Below are positions 50,416 to 60,800 of a stretch of 64,000 nucleotides of DNA, in pieces (position 1 is the first letter of the stretch; every line of letters begins with the position of its first letter). This DNA is from Myrica gale. Taxonomy: Eukaryota > Streptophyta > Magnoliopsida > Fagales > Myricaceae. The translations under genes were made by a program, and so were the position numbers. The DNA lies in the NCBI GenBank assembly GCA_963930655.1, contig OZ005601.1, forward strand, positions 14,810,001-14,874,000. The letters run 5' to 3'. The notes below the pieces were generated by a model. The model made no database searches. It was not told where the DNA came from and saw only the letters and a program-made list of their open reading frames with translations.

Positions 50416-51690
50416 TGACTTCCACGCCATATGCTCAGAATGGTGTTGTGCAACCTAGAGTTATCATCGGCACACCTCCCGTGGATGACACCTTGTTGAT
50501 TTTTGTGTCCAAGAACGTAGAGAGCCTTGTTCGTCCGCTCAAGGGGCCACCCCCACCTCCACCTCCACCTCCATCTCCTCCAACATCTCCTCCCAAAATC
50601 TCGGGCCTCCATCCCTCTTCATGAAGGGTGAGACTAGACTCGCCTGGCTTCTCAACCCACTACTCGGTCCTTTCCCAGGCAGACCCGTCTTGGAAGCCAG
50701 CATGATACTCTTCGTAACCAGATGATGGCTCAAGCTGAGCAGATCCGATTGTTGGAACAGAAATTGGCAAAAGTGGAATCATCAAAGGTCGGTGGTACTA
50801 CCATCCTGTCACAACTCAGCAATTCCTTGTTCACCCCGAAAGTGCTCACATACTCGTTACCTCAGCGATTCCGACTACCAGTTATTGACCACTTTGACGG
50901 CTCGAGAGACCCTTGTGATCATATTGAGATCTTTTGTCTCCACATGGATGTACAGTCTTATGCCGACTCGATCCACTGTAGCGTGTTCTCCCTCATCTTA
51001 AAGGGACCAGCACAGCGGTGGTTCTCTAGTCTGTTGCCTGGATCCATCGACAATTTTGAAACCCTTAGCACACTATTTGTGAGAAATTATATCTCAAATA
51101 GAAGGCTGAAGTGGCCATCTTCCTACCTCTTCAGCATTAAGCAGACGCCCAAAGAAAGTTTACGTGCATACTTAGCCCAGTTCAACCGTGAAGCTATCAC
51201 CATCTTGAGCGCTACCAACGAGACTAAAATCATGTCCTTGACCACCGGCCTAAAGCCTAGCGACTTCCTAAAATATCTCCTCAGAAAAAACCTGACCAGT
51301 TTCGGAGACGTCATGAGGAAGGCTCAAGAACAAATGGACTGTGAGGACATGCTCTCTGCTCGGGTTGGTAACCCTCTACCTGAGCAGCCCGGGCCTGAGA
51401 AGAGTAATCGGGAGCGTGACCGTTCACGTTCCAGGGAGCAGCACCGACGGTCGATCAGGGATCCTCCTATGTTCGATCCTCGGCCAGGACGAGAGAATAG
51501 GGCAGCGCCTGTGTTCACTGCCCTCAACGTAACTCCCAGAGAAATACTCATGCAGATCAAGCATGACCCGAGCGTGAAATGGACTCCAAAACTCCATGGA
51601 CATCCAGAACGGAAAAATCGTGGAAAGTACTGCGAATTTCATGAAGACCATGGTCACATCACCAATGATTGTTGGGAGTTGAAAAAATAG
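50416..51690 (+). pseudogene. gypsy gag protein
   Basis: A first frame (50416-50624, MTSTPYAQNGVVQPRV to a Pro-run) is shifted against the main one, which opens at 50722 and runs 322 residues. The core FDGSRDPCDHIEIFCLHM, LKGPAQRWFSSLLPGSI and SFYxLxxIKQxPKESLRAYL-type order is that of the retrotransposon gag domain. The end has an Arg/Ser-rich linker and the CxxH motif GKYCEFHEDHGHITNDCWEL. Gag assembles the particle. The main frame ends at TAG 51688-51690. Confidence 0.9.
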
Positions 51691-52440
51691 ATAGAATATT
51701 TGTTGCAGGAGGGCAAACTCCATCGTTTCATCTTGGAGCACAGTGCTCTTCATTTAGGTCGGGCTCGACCTAGAGGCTATGAATGGAGTCCACGACGAGA
51801 GCATCATCCAGTGGTTAATAGCCTAGCGGATCAAGGCAACCTACATCTCCCACCTCCTTGAGCTTTGGTAGGAACAATAATGGGTGGACACAGCATTGCG
51901 GGCCCAAGCAAAATAGCACAGAATAGCTACGTGCGTGAAGCTCAGCACCAGCAGATGTTCCTTGTTGAGCAGCCCTGGAAGAAACCCCGTACAAAAGATG
52001 CACCTATCACCTTTACCGAGGCTGATGCTGTGGGGGTGATACAGCTGCACAATGAAGCCATTGTTGTTGAGGTTTTGATCGCTAACTTTGTCGTCAAAAG
52101 GGTCCTGGTGAACGATGGTAGTTTCCGCTAATATCTTGTTTTTCAACAATTATGCACGGTTGGGATTGGAGGATTCCCCGTTATTGACGTCCCCTACATA
52201 GCTGTTCGATTTTGATGGCCGCAAAGTTAACCCGATGGGATCCGTAAAGCTCCCCATCTCTATGGGAAATCATCACACATCAGTTACAACATTGGTTAAC
52301 TTCCTGGTGGTGAACGTGTCATCATCCTACAATGTCATCATTGGCAGGACCATCTTAGTCGTCCTCCATGTCATCTCTTCTGTTTACCTCCTCACGATTA
52401 AGTTTCTCACCTCTTAGGGAACGAGTGTGGTCAAGGGAGA
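51691..52440 (+). pseudogene. gypsy protease region, broken
   Basis: After the gag stop the same frame continues IEYLLQEGKLHRFI, then VGTIMGGHSIAGPS (51868). A decayed protease core follows: VKRVLVNDGS where a D-x-G-S active site is expected, and YNVIIGRTIL (near 52325) as the flap-side motif. Several stops interrupt it. Pol after this point is missing. Confidence 0.8.
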
Positions 52441-52767
52441 CCAGAAGGTTGCTCAAGTTGTTATCACTCGGCAATGAAAGGCTACGATGGACCTGGCTCC
52501 TACCAAATGGTCAGCCGCACCGATAGTGTGGTCGCTGATCTTGAATCTTTAGCACAAGTCGGGGAAGACAGGGCCTGAGAAGCGGTAAGCTTGAGGAATC
52601 GCAATTATCAGCCATCCCTCGACGCTGCTCAAAAATTATCAGTAGAGAATGCCAGACATATATCATTTATCTTATTCGTGATAATTGACATTACTATTTC
52701 TAGTTTTATTTGATATAAAGACAGTTTGTTTTTTCCCTCGACTAGCTTGATGAAGTGTTATAGTACT

Positions 52768-52870
52768 AAGGCACCCCGAGTGCCCTGCTTGGGACTAGAT
52801 CTCAGCAGCGGCCGAACGCCTCCGACTACCCTGCTTGAGACTAGATCTCAACAGCGGTCGAACTCCTTCG
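52768..52870 (+). repeat. Two tandem ~53-bp units before the gypsy 3' LTR
   Basis: CCTGCTTGGGACTAGATCTC...AGCGGCCGAACGCCT and CCTGCTTGAGACTAGATCTC...AGCGGTCGAACTCCT follow directly on each other. Confidence 0.8.
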
Positions 52871-52959
52871 AATACACTAAGCAATTTTAATCCAATTAGC
52901 CCGACAGAGTTCAAACTTCCTCTCTACTCGGTTTGTCAAGGTTGAAAATGAGGGACTAC

Positions 52960-53360
52960 TGATGGGCCATAAAATACCAGGCCCTATCAGACCTATCCAT
53001 CCCTTGTCTGGTCCGTTGCCAGTGTATTCGCTTGATCACTCCATCTCCCGTTATGAGTCCCAGAGGTTTTAGACTCCTAACCGAACACCTACATAATCGA
53101 AGAGGATAAAAATCCAATATATTCGGGAGACCTCTTTCTCTCTTGATAGAACTCTATGACTCAGTTAAGAGTTAGACTTCGAATAGAGGTGTGGTTCCTA
53201 AACCCGTATAAAAGGCAAGGCATTACCTTTTATTAGATCTATGCTTAATTCATCTTCCTAAAATCTAACTTGATCGTCGGAGACTTGATCCGAGGCCACC
53301 CTTAGGTGATTTTTTGCAGGATTGATCGGCTCCCGTTTTTGGTGATTCTTGACATCATCA
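52960..53360 (+). repeat. 3' LTR of gypsy element
   Basis: Starts TGATGGGCC after a weak polypurine tract (GAAAATGAGGGACTAC) and ends GACATCATCA. Confidence 0.9.
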
Positions 53361-53901
53361 ACATATATTTTTTTAATTGGCATTATATATGAGTTGGTTA
53401 GGTCGAGATCAGCCAGTATTGGCCCAATATCGAAAACCGACTGACCATAATCGGTCTTTATTTTTTGGACTCGAGACTGAGCCGATGCTTGAGACGGGCC
53501 AACCAAGTTCAGTCGGGACCAATCGGTTTTTAGCCCATCTTGTACAGCCCTACGTGACATGACATTATGATTATTATTTTGCACGGGAGATTGATGGAAG
53601 AATAGAAAACCTGAAGCGAAATGAGTCTTTAACCCTTATTTTCATTCAACATATGAAAGACGTAAGAAAACATGTGTCTAGAGTTCCTAGTTTTTCCTAA
53701 AGATTCAATGGACAATTTTTTTTGGTCTCTTAGAATCAGAGTATTAGAGGTTAATGGTGCTAATTTCCTTGAAGTACAATTTAGGGAGTCGCAACATATA
53801 TAAAATGCACAAAAAACACTCTTTAATGAAAAAAAAATTCTGAATTCTACTGTCCCCCTAACTCCGTCCCTGTCTATTTTATGATGTTGGGTTACAACGA
53901 C

Positions 53902-54205
53902 ATCATCAACTAAACTTCCATAATGAAAAAGAAATTATTTAAGGAAAAATTCATGAAATAAAATCTCATATTAGTTAATGTACCTTAACATAAACCTTAG
54001 GTCATACATTGGCAAAACATATGGCCCCATAATTTAAATTAAAGTTAATCCATATCATCAACTAAACTTCCGTAATGAAAAAGAAATTATTTAAGGAAAA
54101 ATTCATGAAATAAAATCTTATATTAGTTAATGTACCTTAACATAAATCTTAGATCATACATGGTCAAAAAATATAGGTTCATAATTTAAATTAAAACTAA
54201 TACAT
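53902..54205. repeat. Tandem duplication, 152-bp unit, two copies
   Basis: ATCATCAACTAAACTTCC starts at 53902 and 54054. The copies match closely over their whole length with about ten differences. No coding potential. Confidence 0.93.
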
Positions 54206-55044
54206 AAAAAATAACAAAAAAAAAAAAAAAACGGGTCTCCCAACAACGACATCACAAAGTGTTAATCTCATCAACTACTGCTTGCTGGCTGGCTAGTTAA
54301 TTGAAGTGTTGGATGACAGAGACACAGAGCGGGGCGCGCGGGGCCCACACACAACGTTTAGTGGCCAAGAGACGAGGGAGAATTAGAGCCCTTGGGTTAA
54401 TTGGCTAGTTGACACGTTCAACAGTACCCGCGGCCGCAGGGTGTTTGGCTTTTCTCTGTTCGCAGTTGTCTGACCCTGGCGAAGATCTCTGCTTTGTGGC
54501 TGTGGATCACTTTAGGCCATTGCCATGTCATCGTATATTGCGACGGCTATTAATTTGATGTGCAACTTGATTGGGATTTATACACAGGAAAATATTCAGA
54601 CCAGAACGTATAGATAAAGGCTATACTATAAGAGCGACTTACATTTGTGTTTTTCAAATCTAAGAGACATAAATATTCGACCAACACTCATTCATTAAAT
54701 GAGGTGAGATACACAAAAAATTTAAGGTTAATTTTTTATTATTAAATAAGGTGTAGTCGACCAATGTAGGTTGCCCATTGTAAGACTGAACGTGTTCTGA
54801 ATGATCTTTTTCTTTCATCATACACACGCTAGGAGGTTTCCCCAAAAAATTCCCCAAAAAATTGGCCGACCAGGAAGAAGATTTGGGTTTGATCATATTA
54901 ATTGGTTTCCTCCAGCTAGCTGTTTCTCAACCCCGAGGGCCCAGCCTAATTATCGTGGTTGATTTCGTTTTTCGATAACTTTCTTCTTCGTTTCTTCTTG
55001 CACTTTTTGTATTCAGGTCTCCTTTAAGACGCCAAGATTGGTGT
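54206..55044. other. Intergenic, no supported gene
   Basis: Begins with an A-run (near 54215-54230). The GC-rich stretch 54330-54440 (GGGGCGCGCGGGGCCC, CCCGCGGCCGC) is unlike its surroundings but shows no coding motif. Confidence 0.5.
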
Positions 55045-55053
55045 AAGTTAATC

Positions 55054-55265
55054 CTGTCATTGTTATTTTGTATGGTGGTTGTTATTTTTTATGAATTTTT
55101 AAGGCTCATCTCTTCCGGTCTTTCCGCTATCTCCGAGGACTGAGTCCTCGTTTATGGGCTACGACTCCCTAAACTTGTTGCTGACCCTTTAGATCCTTCT
55201 CGTTGTAAGTTTTCAGTTGTAATTTTTTTATGCTATGAATAAAATGTGTCTTGATTAAAAAAAAA
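55054..55265 (+). mobile_element. 5'-truncated LINE-like insertion with poly(A)
   Basis: About 212 bp ending in AATAAAATGTGTCTTGATT and a run of A. AAGTTAATC flanks it (55045-55053, 55266-55274), a 9-bp target duplication. No ORF. Confidence 0.7.
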
Positions 55266-55274
55266 AAGTTAATC

Positions 55275-56034
55275 TATAGTAGGTGACCAAAACAGCAAAT
55301 TAAACTTCACAGCATTGAGTGCTACAACTTAATATAATGTTTGGTCAAAAAATTATTTATTCTTAACTAAACGTGTATTAGTAAAATAATTTGAAAACCT
55401 TTTATTTCTGGTGCCTTAACGAGGGGTGATTGCTATATATAGTTTTTGCTGATCGGTAGACAGGTGAATACAACATATCTGGCAAGAATCAAGGAATCAA
55501 GTGTACGTTGCAACGTTTTGAGATGGATCAGAGAATCATATTTAAATGAATTTTCTATATTTTCTTCTTTCTCCAAATAGATGCCACCTGACCAAGATCC
55601 CACGTTGACCAACACACTTTCAAATCTCTAACTCAAACCTCAAACGCTCTTATGGTCCAGGTTTCAAATGTTGGCTTCTCTAAAAGAAATAAAAAGAACT
55701 CTGTGAGTCAGGTGCATGATTTTAGAAAATCACTACTTGCATTTCTGTCTAGATTTCGAACTGATGAAGTTCAATATATGGTAACATCTTCTATTACAAA
55801 TCTTAAAAATAAGTAAACTTCGTAATTATAACTATAAAATTATATAAAAAAATTAAAAGTAAAAAAAGTTAGAAATTGAATGAAAAGTATTAAACTGTCA
55901 TAAGATATAATTTTTATTTATTTTTTAAAAAATGAGACATGTCAAATGATTATATATTAACACTTGAATATAATCTGAATGGAAAAAAGTGATGTTAGAC
56001 AGTGAATAATCCACTGTAGAAACCACAGTAGTTT
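55275..56034. other. Intergenic AT-rich DNA, no supported gene
   Basis: No domain or repeat structure recognised. Confidence 0.5.
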
Positions 56035-56655
56035 TTGAATTTTCCAAAAAAAAAAGCACAATTAATACATGGTGCAAATGCGATTATGCGAACCAATTTA
56101 TGCCAATACCGGAACCTAAAAGATGCAACGATAGTCAAAGGCATGTGGGCTGTATCCCCCACCACAGCTAGACCATACCCCCTCCCCCTCATCCTTTCCG
56201 CCCTCACCATCTCAGCCAACACTCGCCCACCGCGAACGAGAAAAGACAGAGTCACCACCAAAGACGTCAGAGGCCTCGGTAGCACCATTCTCACGGCTCT
56301 TAATTCCGGTCATACCAACGCCACCGGCAACCCAATCCCAAAACAGCAAAAACATGGGAAACAGGAACAAGAAAAGCGAAAACAAGAAGAAGAAGAAGGC
56401 AGGCCGATGGCCATAAGTGGGTCAGATGTGCTTTTGGCTCTGCACAGAGCATCCGCCCAGAAAACCGATATAAGTCGAAATAAGAAAACGAAGAAGAAAA
56501 AAGCGGTGTCATCCTCCTCTGTTGGCGCTCATAGGGAAGAGGAAGAGGATGGTATGGGCTGCAGTAAAGTGAAGCAGTTATGCATTAAGAGGGAGTGGGG
56601 TATGAGGTTGGATGAGTTGGAGACGCGTCTTCAGGGACTCTTGGAGACCCATTGA
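56035..56655 (+). CDS. Probable small Lys-rich protein of unknown function
   Basis: A 206-residue frame, GC-richer than its surroundings. I do not recognise the family. The second half looks most protein-like: MAISGSDVLLALHRASAQK (from Met125 at 56407), a basic stretch RNKKTKKKKA that could be a nuclear localisation signal, an acidic stretch EEEED, and the helical end KREWGMRLDELETRLQGLLE. The real start is uncertain. An ATG at 56354 in another frame opens MGNRNKKSENKKKKKAGR and would join this frame after a one-base shift. The N-terminal 60 residues may be leader. TGA is followed by a GAATAAATT signal near 56789, fitting a short 3' UTR. A single-exon small gene is the best reading. Confidence 0.5.
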   Translation: MNFPKKKAQLIHGANAIMRTNLCQYRNLKDATIVKGMWAVSPTTARPYPLPLILSALTISANTRPPRTRKDRVTTKDVRGLGSTILTALNSGHTNATGNPIPKQQKHGKQEQEKRKQEEEEGRPMAISGSDVLLALHRASAQKTDISRNKKTKKKKAVSSSSVGAHREEEEDGMGCSKVKQLCIKREWGMRLDELETRLQGLLETH

Positions 56656-56788
56656 GATTTTGAGGGATTCGTCTTTCAATCGATTGTAAAATTACTTGGT
56701 TTGTCAAATTCCTCTGCTGGGTTTCCTTCGTGGGTTTGTTGGCTATCGTGAATTTGTAAGAGACAACTTTCTTTTGGTTTTGTCATCT

Positions 56789-56797
56789 GAATAAATT
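56789..56797 (+). terminator. Possible polyadenylation signal
   Basis: GAATAAATT about 135 bp after the TGA of the Lys-rich frame. Confidence 0.45.
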
Positions 56798-56799
56798 TG

Positions 56800-57821
56800 C
56801 ACACATATGAGAAGATTACAATTATTTTTATGACCCGGTTGCTTGTATAATCTATCTTCTGTTTGGTTGAGAAGAAAGTTAGGGAATTGGAATTCAATTT
56901 CCTTTCCTTTTTCTTGTCCTTTTCACAAGTTTGCGTCTTGGGTTGGTGCTTTCTTGTTCCATGGGTGCAAAGTCAAATCAGTTCTTTGTTTTTCACGGTC
57001 TGCAATAAGAAAGCGTTCTTATTAGTCCGTTGTATCTAATTCACGACACTGAATTTGTGGGATATTATTATGGATTCTATTTCTTCTGCCATGATTTGTT
57101 CTTTTGATCAAGAAGATAGCAATTCCTCCAACCTTGTTAGATTCACGTGGAGCAATGCCAATTGGTGTAAAGGTTTCTTATCCTGTCGACGTTATTCGTG
57201 CGGTAATCACATCTATCAGCTGTTCGTGGAATCATATTCCCTATGTATAGGAAGAGACATATTCCCTATCGCTCGTTTGGTTCACGTCACCTACCCAAAT
57301 ACTCGTGTCGCTAACAATGCTGCCTGCCCTCTTTCAAATGGAGAGACAAATTCCCTACCTGATTTCCTTTTGAAAGAAAAAAAATATGCACCTGAGTTTC
57401 TAGGCTTCATTAAACATTGGCCTAGCAAAATCATTTGGCATTTAACAGATCCAATTGTGGCTGCCGTGAAATGCAGAAATCACATGGATAAATTGAGTTG
57501 AAAATATAATGGTGGGGGGGTTCAACAGCTCTGGCAACAGAGAAAATTTTTCAGCTGTAAAAAAAAAGCCAATAAAATGCATTACACGCAGGAAGTTCGT
57601 ACATCCGAAACAAAATACTCGAAGTGTCAACAATCAACTGACAGCACTGGCACCAATATCTATACGAACACTTCACCTCCTAATTCTAACACAATTTGTT
57701 TCTTAATCTATTTCCTTTTTGCCTGAGGGGTTGGGGGTGTTATTACGTTTCATGTAACTCTAGTCCTTCAACTACACCAGTTTGCATTTCCAAACCAACC
57801 ACGTCTCCCCTGTCTCTGCCA
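56800..57821. other. Intergenic and 3' flank of the LIF2-like gene
   Basis: A 148-residue frame (57055-57501) has no known domain and ordinary composition for spacer. The last 100-200 bases before 57822 should hold the 3' UTR of the minus-strand gene. Confidence 0.45.
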
Positions 57822-60800
57822 CTAATAGGGTCGGTACCTCCTGCTACGATTGCCTTCATCACTGCCACTACCTCCTGCCCGACCTGGTGGTCCGCTTGGA
57901 GCATTGCTCCGATCAATTCTACGAGGCCGAGGGGGTGGTATCTGTACGCCAGGCTGCTGACTGCAAAAAACCAAAAGACAGGAAATTGTTTAAATCCTCC
58001 AAATGATTAGAAAATTCAAAACTACTTTTTGAATTAAGTAGATCTTACAGAACATAGCCAATTCGACCATCTGGTAAAACCATTGGAACCATGTGCATTC
58101 CTGCCGGCATTGGACCCCTACCATATATCACTGGCTGTATGGGAGCAAATCATCAGATGGTATTCAACCAGTATTAAACTATTTGAAGACACGTACAAAA
58201 CCACGCATGTACCTGCTGAAAACTAGAGGGAACAGCCCCTAGAGAGCCATACTGGTTACCAGGAAAACCACCGTACCCAGAATGTGGAAGATGATTGGGG
58301 TGAGGCACAGTATTATATGGATGAGCACCTTCAAATTTTTTGTCTGTCTGAGGTTTAGCTAGTACAACCTCCAACGCTTGGCCTGCCATTCAGTCCATTT
58401 GAACAAATTACTGGAGGATTATAATCAGTGCAAAAAACAATAGAATGTCGAAAGACCAATTCATTGCATAAGTCATAACTAATCAGAATGTTGCAACTAC
58501 ATCTAATTAAGAGAGAGAGAGAGAGAGAGAGAGAACCGCCTTCATTAGTTTTGTGACACCAACCACTATACCTCTGCCTAGCCATCATAATATTCACATT
58601 CCTTTTATTTAAACTAATATCGATACGCACAAGCCTCCCTACACTGTAATTTCTCATTACAGTACTCAGTCCAAGGAATTACCATAATAATGGAAGTTAT
58701 ATTTTCTACTTTACATAAGGGAAGAACCCTAAGAGCCAACACTTAAACCATGAGAAGGGCGTTAGGTTTAATCATCCCATTCATGTACCAAAAGCAAGAA
58801 AGCATCACATTCTTCATGTTGAAACTTGTTATGCAATCAACCCTTCAATTGTGTTAAGTAAAATGACCCTACCAAATTCCTGGAGATATTTTACCAATGA
58901 TTTCAATGTCTACATTTTATATTTACCACAATAGATAAAACCTTGCTTCAGAAGGTCTCTGAATCGGTACAATTTTTTTTTTGACACTGATCACTATGTC
59001 TTCAAATAAAAATCAGCTACTTGCCAAGAAAAATAAAAATCAGCTGTACGAATGCACTTTAAAAGAGAGAAATCCCATTGTGTACCAATATTTCCTAGGT
59101 TTAATATATCACATACAAGATGCCTTTGAAATTCCCCAAACAGCACCCAAATATATATTGGACCAGTACCATCAATTTCATATTTCTCTGTGTCTTTAAC
59201 AGCCTTCAATGCACTTGACCTTTCTGCAAAATGGATGAACCCAAAATCCCGTTTGCCACCAGCCTTGCCAGGTGGCATAACCACTTTTGTCACTTCCCCA
59301 TGTCGCTGAAACAGTTCCTTCAGTTTTTCATTACTAGTGTTCTCAGGAATGTTTTTTACATAAAGAGCCTTCACCTGAGAATACCAAAACAAAAGAAAGT
59401 GTCTTGTAAGACCAGAGGTTTATAATTTTTCAAGTAGCAATACGCCTTCAAAGGCAGAATAAGTCTCCAGAATGTTCACACAGAAGTGCACGTAGCATTT
59501 TATATCTCTAATTCCACAGAAATAGTGGGACTATTAACCAAAGTTTTTTCCCTAATAGTTTGTAAGCAATTTAAGAAATACAAGTTAAAGCTTATTTTGG
59601 GCTAATACATCACCAAAATTTCACAGGAGTTTAACATTTCCATTAAATAAATAATCTGCAGGATAGAAGTATTATTCTTCACGGAAGCCCTTACATCATC
59701 CTTAGCATTGAGATATCTAGGTAACTGGAACTTGAGACCAGGGTCAACTAGGTCAAGCAAAGTTGTATGTATCATTGAAGAATAAGTAAAGCGTATTGGC
59801 GCATGCTGTTTTAGGGGGCATTTTTGTTGATTTTGATGATTTCCTTAGTTTTGTTGCTTGTTTGTCATAAGCGCTTTCGGTATAGTCCTTTGTACTGTTC
59901 TCGCTTGTTCTAATAAAATTGTCTTACTTATCAAAAAAAAAAGTAAAGCGTATTGGCGCAGTGTAAGATGCGGCCAAACCATTCTCTTAAACAATCCTAA
60001 AAGGATTCGTTAGGTTAATTGCATTCTCTCAAGCATGCATTAACACTTTAATGATATAGAATGTAAGAGTTAAGCATGAGATACTAATAACTGAAGGAAA
60101 ATGATAGGAATAATATAATTGAGATTATGGTCAAAATCATTGGACGCTAAATTGCCTATTTAGATCACCTCGTACATTTACAGGCCCTGCTATACATCTG
60201 CAAGAATGAAAACACAAAAGTCTATTTTTTGGAATTAAAGGAAGTCAACTTTCACACTTGTATATTATGAATCCCAAGAACGTATCAGAACTTGTATAGA
60301 AGATCTTCACCTACCAGGGTTATTTCAAGCACACTTGTCTAGCTTACTGCTCAGTTCTTTAACATCTTGAAAAGGTATGATACTATGAAGCACAGAAGTC
60401 AAATAATAAGTTCTTCAAGTCTCTCCCCACCCCCCAAAAAAAAAACCAACTCCTATGCCGAACCCATGCGAAGGAAAAGAGAAGAAGTCAAATAACATGT
60501 TAATGAGCATTTCAGCTCCAGTAAAAGTTAACCAGAAAGTTGCGGTTGAGGCAGTCGATGTGTGTTCACATGCGCCGAAGGTGGCAGTGTCAGCAGATTT
60601 GGCGGATGTATGTTCAGGTCCCATAGACGGCGCTTTTAATGTTTTGTTGGCTGGAGATTGCGTGGGAAGCAGTTATTGTCTCAAACATTTTTTTAAGAGG
60701 CTCTCGGATTTAAAAATGGAGTTGGATCGCCTATTTCATTCAGTGGGTTTACTGGGCCTTTATGGCTCAGAGGATGGGGGCTTCAGCTGCACGGGATGTG

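Larger units (their letters stand above)
49924..53360 (+). mobile_element. Ty3-gypsy (Tat-like) deletion derivative
   Basis: LTRs at 49924-50343 and 52960-53360 both read GAGCC or GGGCC ATAAAATACCAGGCCCT and end GACATCATCA. The target duplication ACATA lies on both sides (49919-49923, 53361-53365). Gag and part of the protease are present, but RT, RNase H and integrase are gone. The first base of the 5' LTR is C instead of T. It is 3.4 kb where complete relatives are far longer. Confidence 0.93.

Noticed and set aside
57055..57501. 148-residue frame near the LIF2-like gene
   Set aside because: No domain, no clear promoter or poly(A) signal; composition is like the spacer.
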